DNA of 64,000 nucleotides from Acidovorax sp. NCPPB 4044 (GCF_028069655.1 NZ_JAMCOS010000001.1:4184001-4248000); one strand, 5' to 3'; shown: positions 11,855-22,381, numbered from the stretch's first letter. Numbers and translations: made by a program. Notes: generated by a model not told the origin, from the letters alone.

Positions 11855-12927
11855 GGCAGCAGCTCCTCGTTCCGATAGAAGCAGGTGTGGGGGCCCAGCA
11901 CCTGGAGCCAGACGGTGCCGCCGACAGGCGGGAGCGCCTCGGCCGGGGAGACGCGGGCCTTGAGCACCTGATCGCCCAGGCGGGCGGTCAGCAGCTGGTA
12001 GGTGCCGATGTCCTGCACCTTCTCCACCCGGCACGGCAGGGCGCCGGCCGCGCCGTCGCCCGATACCGCGAGGTATTCGGGCCGCACGCCCAGCTGCAAG
12101 GCGCCGCCCGGCAGCGTAAGGCGCGGGGGCCTGGGCAGTGGCTGGCCACCGATGCGCAGGCCCTCGCCCTCCAGTTGCGCGGGCAGGAAGTTCATGCCGG
12201 GGGATCCGATGAAGTGGCCCACGAAAACGTGCTGCGGCCGCTCGAAGAGCGCGTCTGCCGTGCCCACCTGCACGGCGCGGCCGCGCGTCATCACCACCAC
12301 CTCTTCGGCGAAGGTGAGTGCCTCCACCTGGTCATGGGTCACGTAGATGAGCGTGAGCTTGAGTTCGTGGTGGATCTGCTTGAGCTTGCGCCGCAGCTGC
12401 CACTTGAGGTGCGGATCGATCACCGTGAGCGGCTCGTCGAACAGCACGGCCGAGACATCCGAGCGCACCAGCCCCCGGCCCAGCGAGATCTTCTGCTTCT
12501 GGTCGGCCGAGAGGCCGGCGGCGCGCATGTCGAGCTGGTGGCTCATCTCCAGCATCTCCGCGATCTGGCCCACGCGCTGCCGGATCTGGGCCTCGGGCAC
12601 CTTGCGGTTCTTGAGCGGGAAGGCCAGGTTCTCGGCCACCGTCATGGTGTCGTAGATCACCGGGAACTGGAACACCTGCGCGATGTTGCGCTCCTGCGGG
12701 CTCGCCCGGGTGACGTCGCGGCCATCGAAGAGCACGCGGCCCTGCGAGGGCACGAGCAGCCCCGAGATGATGTTGAGCAGCGTGGTCTTGCCGCAGCCCG
12801 AGGGGCCGAGCAGTGCATAGGCACCCCCGTCGCGGAATTCCATCGACAGCGGCAGCAGCGCGTAATCGCTGTCCTGCTGCGGATTCGTCTTGTACGAATG
12901 CGCCAGTTCGAGCTGGATGCGGGCCAT
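11851..12927 (-). CDS. glpT: Glycerol ABC transporter ATPase with degenerate signature motif
   Basis: 358 residues starting MARIQLELAHSYK at 12927. Walker A GPSGCGKT is at residues 41-48, the Walker B region ends LFDEPLTVIDP, and a C-terminal TOBE-like regulatory domain follows, as in MalK/UgpC. The ABC signature reads LSADQ instead of LSGGQ, while partner GlpS has a normal LSGGQ. The transporter ATPase is thus probably an asymmetric heterodimer with one weakened composite site. The gene starts one base after the glpS stop and overlaps glpP by four bases. Confidence 0.9.
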
Positions 12928-12928
12928 G

Positions 12929-14008
12929 TCAGCGCCCTCCCCGGCGCGCGGGTGCGCGCAGCAAGGCGCCGTCGGCGCCGAAGACATATACATCGCCGGG
13001 CTGCAGGTGCAGCGTGATCGCGGCGCCAAGCGCGAAATCATGGACGCCCGTGAACTGCGCGACCATTCCGCCCCAGGGCGTCTCGGCATGCACGAAGGTG
13101 TCGGAGCCGGCGATCTCCGCCAATTCCACCTTGCCGGGCACGGCCACGTCGCCGGGCCGCGAGACGAGCCGCAGCGCACTGGCACGCACACCGACGGTGA
13201 GCCCGCCGGCCGCGCCGGCAGGCAGCGGCTGCGGCAGCGCCAGCAGCTCTCGGCTGGCCACGCGGACGCCCTGCTCCACCGCCTCGGCAGGCAGCAGGTT
13301 CATCGGCGGGTCGCTGAAGGCACGCGCCACGCGCAGCGAGCTGGGCGTGTGAAAGACCTCGGCCGTGGGGCCGTATTGCAGCAGCTCGCCCTCGTGCAGC
13401 ACGGCGGTGTAGCCGCCCAACAGCAGGGCCTCGCCGGGCTCCGTGGTGGCATACACCACGGTCGAATCGCCCGCGGCAAAGAGCTGCGTCAGCTCGTCGC
13501 GCAGTTCCTCGCGCAGCTTGTAGTCGAGGTTGACGAGGGGCTCATCCAGCAGCATGAGAGGCGCGCCCTTGGCCAGGGCGCGCGCCAGGGCCACGCGCTG
13601 CTGCTGCCCGCCCGAGAGTTCGGCGGGATGGCGGGCCAGGAACATGTCGATGTGCAGCCGCTCGGCCAGCGCGCGGACGCGCTCCTGCACGTTCTTCTCG
13701 CCGCGCAGCTTCAGCGGCGAGGCGATGTTGTCGGCCACCGTCATCGAGGGGTAGTTGATGAACTGCTGGTACACCATGGCCACGTTGCGTTCGCGCACGG
13801 GCATGCCCGTCACGTCCACGCCGTCCACGCGCACCCGTCCTTCGGTCGGGGCATCCAGCCCGGCCATGATGCGCATGAGGCTGGTCTTGCCCGCCTGGGT
13901 TGCACCCAGCAGCACCGTCACGGCGCCGCTGTGCAGCGCCATGTCCATGTCGTAGAGCCATGTCTGCGCCCCAACCCGCTTGCTGATGCGATCCATCACC
14001 AGTTGCAT
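12929..14008 (-). CDS. glpS: Glycerol ABC transporter ATPase
   Basis: 359 residues starting MQLVMDRISKRVG at 14008 behind a GGTGG ribosome site. Walker A GATQAGKT is at residues 35-42, the signature LSGGQQQR is intact, Walker B is MLLDEPLVNLD, and a TOBE-like C-terminal domain is present. It is the first gene of the seven-gene minus-strand unit, directly facing the divergent porin gene across 302 bp that hold the putative GlpR operator. Confidence 0.9.
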   Translation of the reverse strand: MQLVMDRISKRVGAQTWLYDMDMALHSGAVTVLLGATQAGKTSLMRIMAGLDAPTEGRVRVDGVDVTGMPVRERNVAMVYQQFINYPSMTVADNIASPLKLRGEKNVQERVRALAERLHIDMFLARHPAELSGGQQQRVALARALAKGAPLMLLDEPLVNLDYKLREELRDELTQLFAAGDSTVVYATTEPGEALLLGGYTAVLHEGELLQYGPTAEVFHTPSSLRVARAFSDPPMNLLPAEAVEQGVRVASRELLALPQPLPAGAAGGLTVGVRASALRLVSRPGDVAVPGKVELAEIAGSDTFVHAETPWGGMVAQFTGVHDFALGAAITLHLQPGDVYVFGADGALLRAPARRGGR

Positions 14009-14106
14009 GCAGCCACCTTTTGTTGCCTCGATCCCTGGCAGCAGGCGCAGCGCGCGCCCATACCAAGTCGTTGTTGTTCGATTACGACTATTTTTGTTGT
14101 TTATCC

Positions 14107-14158
14107 ATTCGTTTTACATCAAGGTTTACCCTCGTTCTGTTCGCTTTCTTTCGTTTCA
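14107..14158. promoter_or_regulatory. Putative GlpR operator between glpS and the porin gene
   Basis: Within the 302-bp divergent gap 14,009-14,310 lies a block with AAGGTTTACCCTC followed by TTCGCTTTC and TTTCGTTTC direct repeats, preceded by ATTCGTTTT. A near-copy (AAGGCTTACCCTC followed by TTCGTTTCGATTCGCTTT) lies upstream of glpR at 15,694-15,747. DeoR-family repressors of the AgaR kind are known to bind direct repeats of TTTCGTTTY type. Further TTCG words lie at 14,069-14,087. I could not assign clear -35/-10 boxes; the rest of the gap shows no gene. Confidence 0.55.
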
Positions 14159-14310
14159 GTCCATCCAGGACCTCCCGGTTTCCTCTGTCTCGTTCGCGCC
14201 AAACCAGGGACTTCACTCTTTACGCATGGATACATCGCACCTACCCTGGCAGTCCAAGTCCCGGTCTTGCGACCCGCATTGAATTCCACCTAGAACCTCA
14301 GGGAGACGTT

Positions 14311-15573
14311 ATGAAAGAAACACGCGCGCTGTCAGCCATCGTCCTTGGTTGCATGTCCTCCCTGGCGCTGGCGCAGAACGCGCCCGGCTCCAGCAGCGTG
14401 ACCATGTACGGCCTGGTCGACATCGGCTACACCCACGTCACAGGGGGCACCGGCGGCACGCTGAACAGCATCACCAGCGGCAACATGGAAGGCTCCCGGC
14501 TCGGCTTCAAAGGGGATGAAAACCTGGGCGGCGGCTACCGGGCCATCTTCACCATGGAATCGCGGCTCGAGGCCGATACCGGCGGACTCAGCAACCGCCC
14601 GCCCTCCCTGGGCAGGCTGCCCGACCGACTCAGCAGCGCCACCTCCCTGGGCCTGCCCAGTGCACTCCAGCCCGTGGTGTCCGCCGTGGCCGCACAGATC
14701 GGCAACTCGGTCGGCGTCAACCTGGGCAACAGCTTTTTCGATCGGCAGATATTCACCGGGCTGGTCACGCCTTTCGGCGCCTTCACGGTCGGACGCCAGT
14801 ACACCCCCGGCTACCTTGCCACGGCGGGTTTCGACGTGATGAAGACCGAATCCAGCCTGGCCCTCGGGCAGTTGGTGGCGATTCCGGCTTCCTTCGACAT
14901 CCGGGTCAGCAACTCCCTCCAGTACGGGCTGCAGATCGACGGCCTGCGCGCCACTGCCATGTACGCGGCCGGCGAAGTGGCCGGCAGGGCGACGGCGCGG
15001 CGGCTGCTGGGCGTCATGGCCATGTACACCGGATCGGGTTATTCGGTGGGGGGCGGCTACAACACGCGCAATAACGAACTGGGTGAGAAGTCGCTCACGA
15101 CCGCCATCGTCGGCGCCACCGTCGATATCGGGCCGGGCACGCTGCACGGCCAGTACGCCACGATCAAGGACGACCATCCGACCGATTTGTCGACCATCGC
15201 AACGAGCCTGGCGGGCAACCCCGCCACGGCCCCCGTCGCCGGTCTGGTGCAAAACGCCTTCATCCGCGGCTTCCGCCAGGATGCACGCCTGTTCCAGGTC
15301 GGATACCGCATCACCACCGGCCCCCATACCGTGGCCGTGGCGTACAACAACATGAACGACCGGCGTCCGTTCAATGCCGACCGCTACTCCTACGGCGCGG
15401 CCTACACCTACGCGCTGTCCAAGCGAACCGACGTCAGCGCCGTGCTCACGCACCTGGAGAACAAGAACACGTCGCAGGATTCGCTGGGCGGCAATGGCTA
15501 CATCGGCGGCGTGGCCGCCACCCCCGGCAAGGATGTCAACAGCCTGTCCCTGTCGATCCGACACCGCTTCTGA
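14311..15573 (+). CDS. Outer-membrane general porin
   Basis: 420 residues from the ATG at 14,311 with a GGGAG ribosome site; the longer open frame has no coding character. The N-terminal signal MKETRALSAIVLGCMSS ends near LALA-Q. The mature protein starts SSVTMYGLVDIGYTH, the hallmark of the betaproteobacterial trimeric porin family (Omp32 type). The GxxMEGSRLGFKGDENLGGG stretch is typical, and the last residue is Phe in IRHRF, the BAM recognition signal. It diverges from glpS and precedes glpR, sharing the putative GlpR motif, so it may serve glycerol entry across the outer membrane. That link is inference. Confidence 0.9.
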   Translation: MKETRALSAIVLGCMSSLALAQNAPGSSSVTMYGLVDIGYTHVTGGTGGTLNSITSGNMEGSRLGFKGDENLGGGYRAIFTMESRLEADTGGLSNRPPSLGRLPDRLSSATSLGLPSALQPVVSAVAAQIGNSVGVNLGNSFFDRQIFTGLVTPFGAFTVGRQYTPGYLATAGFDVMKTESSLALGQLVAIPASFDIRVSNSLQYGLQIDGLRATAMYAAGEVAGRATARRLLGVMAMYTGSGYSVGGGYNTRNNELGEKSLTTAIVGATVDIGPGTLHGQYATIKDDHPTDLSTIATSLAGNPATAPVAGLVQNAFIRGFRQDARLFQVGYRITTGPHTVAVAYNNMNDRRPFNADRYSYGAAYTYALSKRTDVSAVLTHLENKNTSQDSLGGNGYIGGVAATPGKDVNSLSLSIRHRF

Positions 15574-15616
15574 AGCCTCACCCCGCTCCCGGCCGGCCGA
15601 GCCAGGCCGGCGACCC

Positions 15617-15650
15617 ATGCCATTCGATCCCGATCGAATGGCATTTTTTT
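15617..15650 (+). terminator. Strong intrinsic terminator after the porin gene
   Basis: Perfect 12-bp stem (ATGCCATTCGAT at 15,617-15,628, ATCGAATGGCAT at 15,633-15,644) with a CCCG loop, running into seven Ts. It separates porin transcription from glpRK. Confidence 0.93.
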
Positions 15651-15693
15651 CGCCGCTCGGTTCTTCTGTTCTGTTGTTTTCCACTCGTTTGAA

Positions 15694-15747
15694 AACTCGT
15701 TTCCAATTAAGGCTTACCCTCAATCGGTTCGTTTCGATTCGCTTTAA
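15694..15747 (+). promoter_or_regulatory. Putative GlpR operator upstream of glpR
   Basis: Contains ACTCGTTTCC, then AAGGCTTACCCTC, then TTCGTTTCGATTCGCTTT. It aligns block for block with the element at 14,107-14,158. It lies about 70-120 bp before the glpR start, suiting autoregulation of glpRK by GlpR. A further ACTCGTTTG copy sits just upstream at 15,683-15,691. Confidence 0.55.
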
Positions 15748-15813
15748 AGTGTGGGCGCAGTCTTTCCCCTCTCTGCCGCCCGCCTTTCCCTTCGACTCGT
15801 TGCCGGAACCCCC

Positions 15814-16578
15814 TTGAACACCAATCCCCGCCAGTTGCGCCTGCTCGAAGAAGTGCGCTCCCGCCAGTCCGCCACCGTGGAGCAGTTGGCCGACACCCTG
15901 GGCGTGACGCTGCAGACCGTGCGGCGCGACGTGCAGCGGCTGGCCGAGCTGGGTCTGGTGCGGCGCTTCCACGGCGGCGTGCGGGTCCCCACCTCCACGA
16001 CCGAGAACCTGGGCCACCCGCAGCGCGAGACCCTGCACGCCGAAGGCAAGGCACGCATCGCCCGCATGGTGGCGGCCGAGGTGCCCAACAACTGTTCCCT
16101 GATCCTGAACATCGGCACGACCACCGAGGCCATAGCCCGCGCCCTGCTGCACCACCGGGGCCTGCGCGTGATCACCAACAACCTCAACGTGGCAGCCATC
16201 CTGAGCCGCAACCCGGACTGCGAGGTGATCGTGGCCGGCGGCGTCGTGCGCGCGCGCGACTGCGGCATCGTGGGCGAAGCGGCGGTGGATTTCATCCGGC
16301 AGTTCAAGGTGGACATCGCGCTCATCGGCATCTCGGGGATCGAACCCGACGGCTCGCTGCGCGACTTCGACCTGCGCGAGGTGAAAGTGGCGCAAACCAT
16401 CATCCGCCACTCGCGCGAGGTCTGGCTGGCCGCCGACGCGAGCAAGTTCAACCGCCCCGCCATGGTGGAAGTGGCCACGCTGCAGCAGATCGGCCGGCTG
16501 TTCACCGATTCGCAGCCGCCCGAGCCCTTCCCCGCGCTGCTGGCCGAAGCGCAGGTCCAATGCACGGTTGCCGAATGA
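15814..16578 (+). CDS. glpR: DeoR-family glycerol regulon repressor
   Basis: 254 residues from a TTG start at 15,814 (reads as MNTNPRQLRLLEEVR). A GTG 63 bases upstream is in frame but would add a non-conserved tail and overlap the operator. The DeoR winged helix-turn-helix is at about residues 5-57 (QLADTLGVTLQTVRRDVQRL). The C-terminal sugar-phosphate sensor domain carries the NIGTTTEAIA and GISGIEPDGSL motifs. GlpR of E. coli responds to glycerol-3-phosphate; the same ligand is likely here. Its gene is 109 bp before glpK. Confidence 0.9.
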   Translation: MNTNPRQLRLLEEVRSRQSATVEQLADTLGVTLQTVRRDVQRLAELGLVRRFHGGVRVPTSTTENLGHPQRETLHAEGKARIARMVAAEVPNNCSLILNIGTTTEAIARALLHHRGLRVITNNLNVAAILSRNPDCEVIVAGGVVRARDCGIVGEAAVDFIRQFKVDIALIGISGIEPDGSLRDFDLREVKVAQTIIRHSREVWLAADASKFNRPAMVEVATLQQIGRLFTDSQPPEPFPALLAEAQVQCTVAE

Positions 16579-16687
16579 CCCGGCCGCCCCGGAAGCCCTT
16601 TACGCGAAGGGACCGATGCCCGCCAGTGCTCCGCGCCACGCCTGCAGCCACCCCGGACCGCCCAGACACGCATAACCCTGTTTCGCC

Positions 16688-18235
<1,548 letters not shown>

Positions 18236-18273
18236 CGCCGCCGCCCTCGGGGGCGCGCCCTTCCAGGAAGCCT

Positions 18274-18322
18274 CCACGGCACGCGCGCGGCACCGCCGCG
18301 CCTGCCGTGCCGTGGCCGTTTT
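18274..18322 (+). terminator. Probable terminator after glpK
   Basis: Outer stem CCACGGCAC (18,274-18,282) with GTGCCGTGG (18,307-18,315), an inner GCGCGG/CCGCGC stem, then CCGTTTTCG. The T-tract is short. Confidence 0.5.
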
Positions 18323-18343
18323 CGCCGCCGGTTCCGGCGGCTT

Positions 18344-18405
18344 TTCCGTTTCCCTGGCATCGCTTCGCGTGCGGGCAGGCCGGCGCGTGCGTGGCTTCCG
18401 ATGAT
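18344..18405 (+). promoter_or_regulatory. Degenerate PIP-box-like element upstream of the repeat protein
   Basis: TTCCG at 18,344-18,348, then 15 bases, then TTCGC at 18,364-18,368, then 31 bases and GATGAT at 18,400-18,405. The HrpX consensus is TTCGB-N15-TTCGB-N30-32-YANNNT, so this has one mismatch in the first half-site and one in the -10. It lies about 120 bp upstream of the ATG at 18,528. It is suggestive only. Confidence 0.25.
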
Positions 18406-18527
18406 CGCGAGCGGCAGCGTTCCACTGCCACGACTCCCGGCTCGGCCCCCGAGACCGCTTCCTCCCCCCCTCCGGCAGGGGGGACGGGCCTGGAAATCCG
18501 TCTCCGCTGTCTGACGAGAGCAGACCC

Positions 18528-21326
18528 ATGAGCACGATGGTCACTGGCTATTCAGCCTCAATCAGCATCCGTGTCGGCATCGCGCGGACCGGCACCACCG
18601 CCGGCAACGCCGCCGCACAGACCCGGCAGGCCTCCGCTGCGCTGGAGAAACACATGCAGCAACGCGGCATCGACACGCTGACGCCCAACCTGCTGTCGCA
18701 GCTGGCACGCAACGCGCCGGGCGACACGCCGGACGACGTGTCCGAAGCGGCCGCCTTCCTGCTGCGCAACCCCGACATCTACGCCCTGCTGGAGACGCAC
18801 GACGTGGCCGGTCGCGACGGCATCTCCGGCGCCTCCAACCTGGGCTTCGCCGCGCGCGGCGGCTACGACGCCCGGCTGCAGGACGCTCCCCCGGCCACCG
18901 CCCAGCCCGCGGTGACCGAGCAGGAGGCCGCAGGCGCCCTCGCCGCCTTCCGGCAGCAGCACCCCGCCGCGCCGATCGACGCCAACACGCTCTACCGGCT
19001 GGCCATGCGCCCGAACAGCGACACCTCGCCGGCGACCTCGGCTGCGGCCCGGTTCCTGCTGCAGAACCCCGAGGCGCTCGACCGGATCGCCGCGCAGAAC
19101 GCGGGCAGCGGCGCTGCCGGTGCGCCACCGAAGGGCCCGGCCCAGGGCGCCACCACGCTGCCGGGCCAGGACCGCGTGGCGCCCGTGCAGGCCCGCCCGG
19201 GCCGGGGGTCCGGCGACGCCGCCCAGACCCTGGACGCGCAGAGCGCGGCGCGCATCCTGGCCGACCACATGCTGCACGGAAAGCCCAGGGCGCTGGCCGG
19301 CATCTTCGGCACCCAGGCCATGACGGTCGACCGGCTCTACCGCCTCGCCGAGGGCGGCAAGGCCTCGCCCGAAGTGGCCGCCGCCGCCCGGTTCATGCTG
19401 CAGAACCCGGACATCTACCGCGCCATCGAGACCCACGACGTGCCCGGCGCCGATGGCAAGTCGGGCGTGGGCAACCTGCTGGCCGCCGCGCGCGGCGACA
19501 TCCCCGGCGTGGGCGGCAAGGCCTCCGGCGCGGCGAACGGCGTGCTGCAACTGCTGCTGCAGCTGCTGCGGGCGCTGAACGGCACGGCCTCGGCGGCCAG
19601 CGCTGCGCGCACGCCCGCGGCGCAGCCGCTGGACGCGCAGAGCGCCTCGCGCATCCTGGCCGACCACATGGTCTCGGAGGCCGGCGGCGCCCGCAACCTG
19701 TTCGGCAAGCGCTTCCTGCCCAAGACCGCTCCGATGACGGCCGAGCGCCTCTACCAGCTGAGCCAGGGCCAGGGCCCCGTGGCCGATGCCGCGAAGTTCA
19801 TGCTGCAGAACCCGGACATCTACCGCGCCATCGAAACCCACGACGTGCCCGGCGCCGACGGCAAGTCCGGCCTGGGCAACCTGCTGGCCGCCGCGCGCGG
19901 CGAGGTGCCGGGTGCCGGCGGCGGCGTGCAGGGCCGCCTTGGCGACCTGCTGCAGCAACTGCAGCTGCTCCTGCTGCTGCTCAAGTCGTTCTCGCAGGCG
20001 TCCCAGGCGGCCTCGCCGTCCGCGCCGAAGCAACCGCTGGACGCGCAGAGCGCCGCGCGCACCCTGGCCGACCACATGGTGGCCGAGGGCGGCGGCGTGA
20101 AGAACCTCTTCGGCAAGCACTTCCTGCCCCGGCCACGGCCTATGACCATCGAGCGCCTGCAGCAGCTGAGCCAGGGCCAGGGCCCCGTGGCCGAAGCCGC
20201 GAAATTCATGCTGCAGAACCCCGACATCTACCGCGCCATCGAGACCCACGATGTGCGCGGCGCCGACGGCAAATCCGGCCTGGGCAACCTGCTGGCGGCT
20301 GCGCGCGGCGAAGTGCCGGGCGTGAACGGGCAGGCCGGACAGTTGCTGCAGCAGCTCCAGCAACTGCTGCAGGTGCTGCGCGCGCTGATGCCGCAGGTGC
20401 AGGGCACCGCCGGCACGCAGGCACCGCTGGACGGCCAGAGCGCCGCGCGCGTGCTGGCCGACCACCTGCTCGCGCAGGCCGGCCCGCCGCGCCGGCTGCT
20501 GGGCCGCCAGCTCATCGACGCCTCGAAGGTCGAGACGCTGACGCCCGACCGCCTCTACCAGTTGAGCCAGGGCCAGGGCCCCGTGGCCGACGCCGCGAAG
20601 TTCATGCTGCAGAACCCCGACATCTACCGCGCCATCGACACCCACGACGTGCCCGGCGCCGACGGCGAATCCAGCATCGGCAACCTGCTGGCCGCGGCCA
20701 ACGGCAAGGTCCCCGGCGTCCAGGGCGGCGCGGCCAGCCGGCTCGCCGGCACCAGCCGCTCGGTGCAGGACGTGCTCCAGCAGATCCTGCCGATGCTGCC
20801 GGGCTCCAACGGCGCGCAGACCACGGCCATGGCCCAGGCCCTGGACGGGCAGAGTGCCGCGCGCACCCTGGCCGACCACATGCTGAAGATCAGCGCGAGC
20901 GAACTCGCCCGCGTGTTCGAGCCCGGCGACATGACGCCCGACCGCCTCTACAAGCTGGCCGAGAGCGGCACCGCGCCGCCCGAGGTCGAGGCCGCGGCGA
21001 AGTTCATGCTGCAGAACCCGGACGTCTACCGCGCCATCGAGACGCACGACGTGCCCGGCGCCGACGGCCAGTCCGCCGTGGGCAACCTGCTGGCCGCCGC
21101 GCGCGGCGAGGTGCCGGGCGTGACGGGCATTGCCGCGCCGGCCGGCGGCACACCGGGCACGAACGGCACCGGCGGCACGGCCACCGCGCAGGGCAGCAAC
21201 CCGCTGGCCGCTATCCGCGAACTGCTGGGCCAGGCCCTGGAAGGCCTGCAGGCGCGCGAGCAGCACCGCGTGGCGCAGATCGAAATCCAGATCACCATCC
21301 GCACCCAGGTCACCGTGGTGGCGTGA
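18528..21326 (+). CDS. Large tandem-repeat protein, HrpF/NolX/HrpK-like (candidate T3SS translocon component or effector)
   Basis: 932 residues, no cysteine, no signal peptide. It contains about seven copies of a roughly 135-residue unit. Each holds DAQSAARxLADHM, then RLYQLSQGQGPVADAAKFML, then QNPDIYRAIETHDVPGADG, then GNLLAAARGEVPG, joined by Gln/Leu-rich linkers. The second copy is degenerate (QNPEALDRI). The AA-x-FLL-x-NP-x-x-Y ... D-x-x-x-ADGKSG-x-x-NL layout resembles repeats I associate with the Hrp translocon proteins HrpF/NolX and HrpK; the fold may be EF-hand-like. It lacks the hydrophobic C-terminal region expected of a pore former. It is monocistronic, with a strong terminator downstream and a weak PIP-like element upstream. 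Family assignment is from memory and is tentative. Confidence 0.5.
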   Translation: MSTMVTGYSASISIRVGIARTGTTAGNAAAQTRQASAALEKHMQQRGIDTLTPNLLSQLARNAPGDTPDDVSEAAAFLLRNPDIYALLETHDVAGRDGISGASNLGFAARGGYDARLQDAPPATAQPAVTEQEAAGALAAFRQQHPAAPIDANTLYRLAMRPNSDTSPATSAAARFLLQNPEALDRIAAQNAGSGAAGAPPKGPAQGATTLPGQDRVAPVQARPGRGSGDAAQTLDAQSAARILADHMLHGKPRALAGIFGTQAMTVDRLYRLAEGGKASPEVAAAARFMLQNPDIYRAIETHDVPGADGKSGVGNLLAAARGDIPGVGGKASGAANGVLQLLLQLLRALNGTASAASAARTPAAQPLDAQSASRILADHMVSEAGGARNLFGKRFLPKTAPMTAERLYQLSQGQGPVADAAKFMLQNPDIYRAIETHDVPGADGKSGLGNLLAAARGEVPGAGGGVQGRLGDLLQQLQLLLLLLKSFSQASQAASPSAPKQPLDAQSAARTLADHMVAEGGGVKNLFGKHFLPRPRPMTIERLQQLSQGQGPVAEAAKFMLQNPDIYRAIETHDVRGADGKSGLGNLLAAARGEVPGVNGQAGQLLQQLQQLLQVLRALMPQVQGTAGTQAPLDGQSAARVLADHLLAQAGPPRRLLGRQLIDASKVETLTPDRLYQLSQGQGPVADAAKFMLQNPDIYRAIDTHDVPGADGESSIGNLLAAANGKVPGVQGGAASRLAGTSRSVQDVLQQILPMLPGSNGAQTTAMAQALDGQSAARTLADHMLKISASELARVFEPGDMTPDRLYKLAESGTAPPEVEAAAKFMLQNPDVYRAIETHDVPGADGQSAVGNLLAAARGEVPGVTGIAAPAGGTPGTNGTGGTATAQGSNPLAAIRELLGQALEGLQAREQHRVAQIEIQITIRTQVTVVA
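19210..21125 (+). repeat. Tandem in-frame repeats of about 400 bp
   Basis: The segment encoding FMLQNPD recurs at about 19,395, 19,798, 20,207, 20,604 and 21,004, i.e. every 395-410 bp, with near-identical flanks. Copies differ mainly in the linker and the loop before the conserved helix. Such repeats permit copy-number change by recombination. Confidence 0.9.
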
Positions 21327-21385
21327 CCCCGGGCGGCCCGGGCGCCGGCCTGCCGGCCCCGGGCACGCTACCATGCGGCCCACCC

Positions 21386-21419
21386 GGCCCGTTGCGGCAT
21401 GTCCGCAGCGGGCCTTTTT
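21386..21419 (+). terminator. Intrinsic terminator after the repeat protein
   Basis: Stem GGCCCGTTGCGG (21,386-21,397) with CCGCAGCGGGCC (21,403-21,414, one G-U pair) and a five-T tract. It ends only 38 bases before the proC ATG, so proC must have a promoter very near or inside this region, or depends on read-through. Confidence 0.88.
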
Positions 21420-21456
21420 CTTTCCCGCGACCGCCCCTGCCCGCCCTCCGCACGCC

Positions 21457-22320
21457 ATGACCCTCGACACCGCCTCCCCCGCACCCTCCCCGGCCTCCGC
21501 CGCCGATCACCACCCCGCCATCGCCTTCATCGGCGGCGGCAACATGGCCAGCGCCATCATCGGCGGCCTGCTCCGCCAGGGCACGCCGGCCTCGCAGATC
21601 GAAGTGGTGGAGCCCTGGGAAGAAGCGCGCGCCGCGCTGCGCGCCCACCACGGCATCGAAGCCCACCCCGAAGCCGGCACGGCGCTGGAGCGCGCGGGCG
21701 TGGTCGTCTGGGCGGTCAAGCCCCAGACCTTCAAGGAGGCCGCGCAGCAGGCGCGCCCCTACACGGCCAATGCGGTCCACCTGAGCGTGGCCGCCGGCAT
21801 CCGCTCGGGCAGCATCGCCGCCTGGCTGGGCCTGGAATGCGTGGTGCGCGCCATGCCCAACACGCCGGCCCTGATCGCGCGCGGCATGACGGCGCTCTAC
21901 GCGCGGCCGCAGGTCAGCTCGGCCCAGCGCGCCGCCGTGCAGCACGTGCTCTCGTCCACGGGCGAGCTGCTCTGGGTGGAGGAAGAGTCCCAGCTCGACG
22001 CGGTGACGGCGCTCTCGGGCTCCGGCCCGGCCTACGTCTTCCTCTTCCTGGAGGCGATGGCCCGCGCGGGCGTGGAAATGGGCCTGGCCCCCGAGCAGGC
22101 GCACCAGCTCGCCGTGGGCACCTTCACCGGCGCCTCGGAACTCGCGCGCCGCTCCGACGAGTCGCCCGCGGTGCTGCGCCAGCGCGTGACTTCCAAGGGC
22201 GGCACCACCTTCGCCGCCGTGCAGTCGATGGAGCAGGCCGACGTGCCGGGCCACTTCATCCGCGCGATGAAGGCCGCCCAGGCGCGGGCGCGGGAGCTGG
22301 GGGACGAATTCGGCAAGTGA
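21457..22320 (+). CDS. proC: Pyrroline-5-carboxylate reductase
   Basis: 287 residues from MTLDTASPAPSPASAADH at 21,457. It reduces pyrroline-5-carboxylate to L-proline with NAD(P)H in the cytoplasm. The nucleotide-binding FIGGGNMASAIIGGLL follows a short, non-conserved N-terminal tail. VRAMPNTPALIARGMTA and the C-terminal SGSGPAYVFLFLEAMA / TSKGGTTFAAV motifs are diagnostic. A later start inside the tail cannot be excluded. It is not obviously in an operon; an intergenic palindromic repeat follows. Confidence 0.95.
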   Translation: MTLDTASPAPSPASAADHHPAIAFIGGGNMASAIIGGLLRQGTPASQIEVVEPWEEARAALRAHHGIEAHPEAGTALERAGVVVWAVKPQTFKEAAQQARPYTANAVHLSVAAGIRSGSIAAWLGLECVVRAMPNTPALIARGMTALYARPQVSSAQRAAVQHVLSSTGELLWVEEESQLDAVTALSGSGPAYVFLFLEAMARAGVEMGLAPEQAHQLAVGTFTGASELARRSDESPAVLRQRVTSKGGTTFAAVQSMEQADVPGHFIRAMKAAQARARELGDEFGK

Positions 22321-22381
22321 AAGCGGCGGCTCCTTCCCGCGGCGCGGGGCCGGGCCGGCAAACCTGCATGGAACCATGGTG

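Noticed and set aside
15751..15813. Upstream GTG start for GlpR
   Set aside because: It would add 21 non-conserved residues next to the operator with no ribosome site. The TTG at 15,814 gives normal GlpR length.
18528..21326. TAL-effector or leucine-rich-repeat identity for the repeat protein
   Set aside because: Units are about 135 residues, not 33-35 or 24, and show neither the TAL repeat nor the LRR consensus.
18558..21470. 970-codon minus-strand frame opposite the repeat protein
   Set aside because: Repeats on one strand create repeats on the other. The plus frame has the Hrp-like motif, a sensible N-terminus and a terminator right after its stop.
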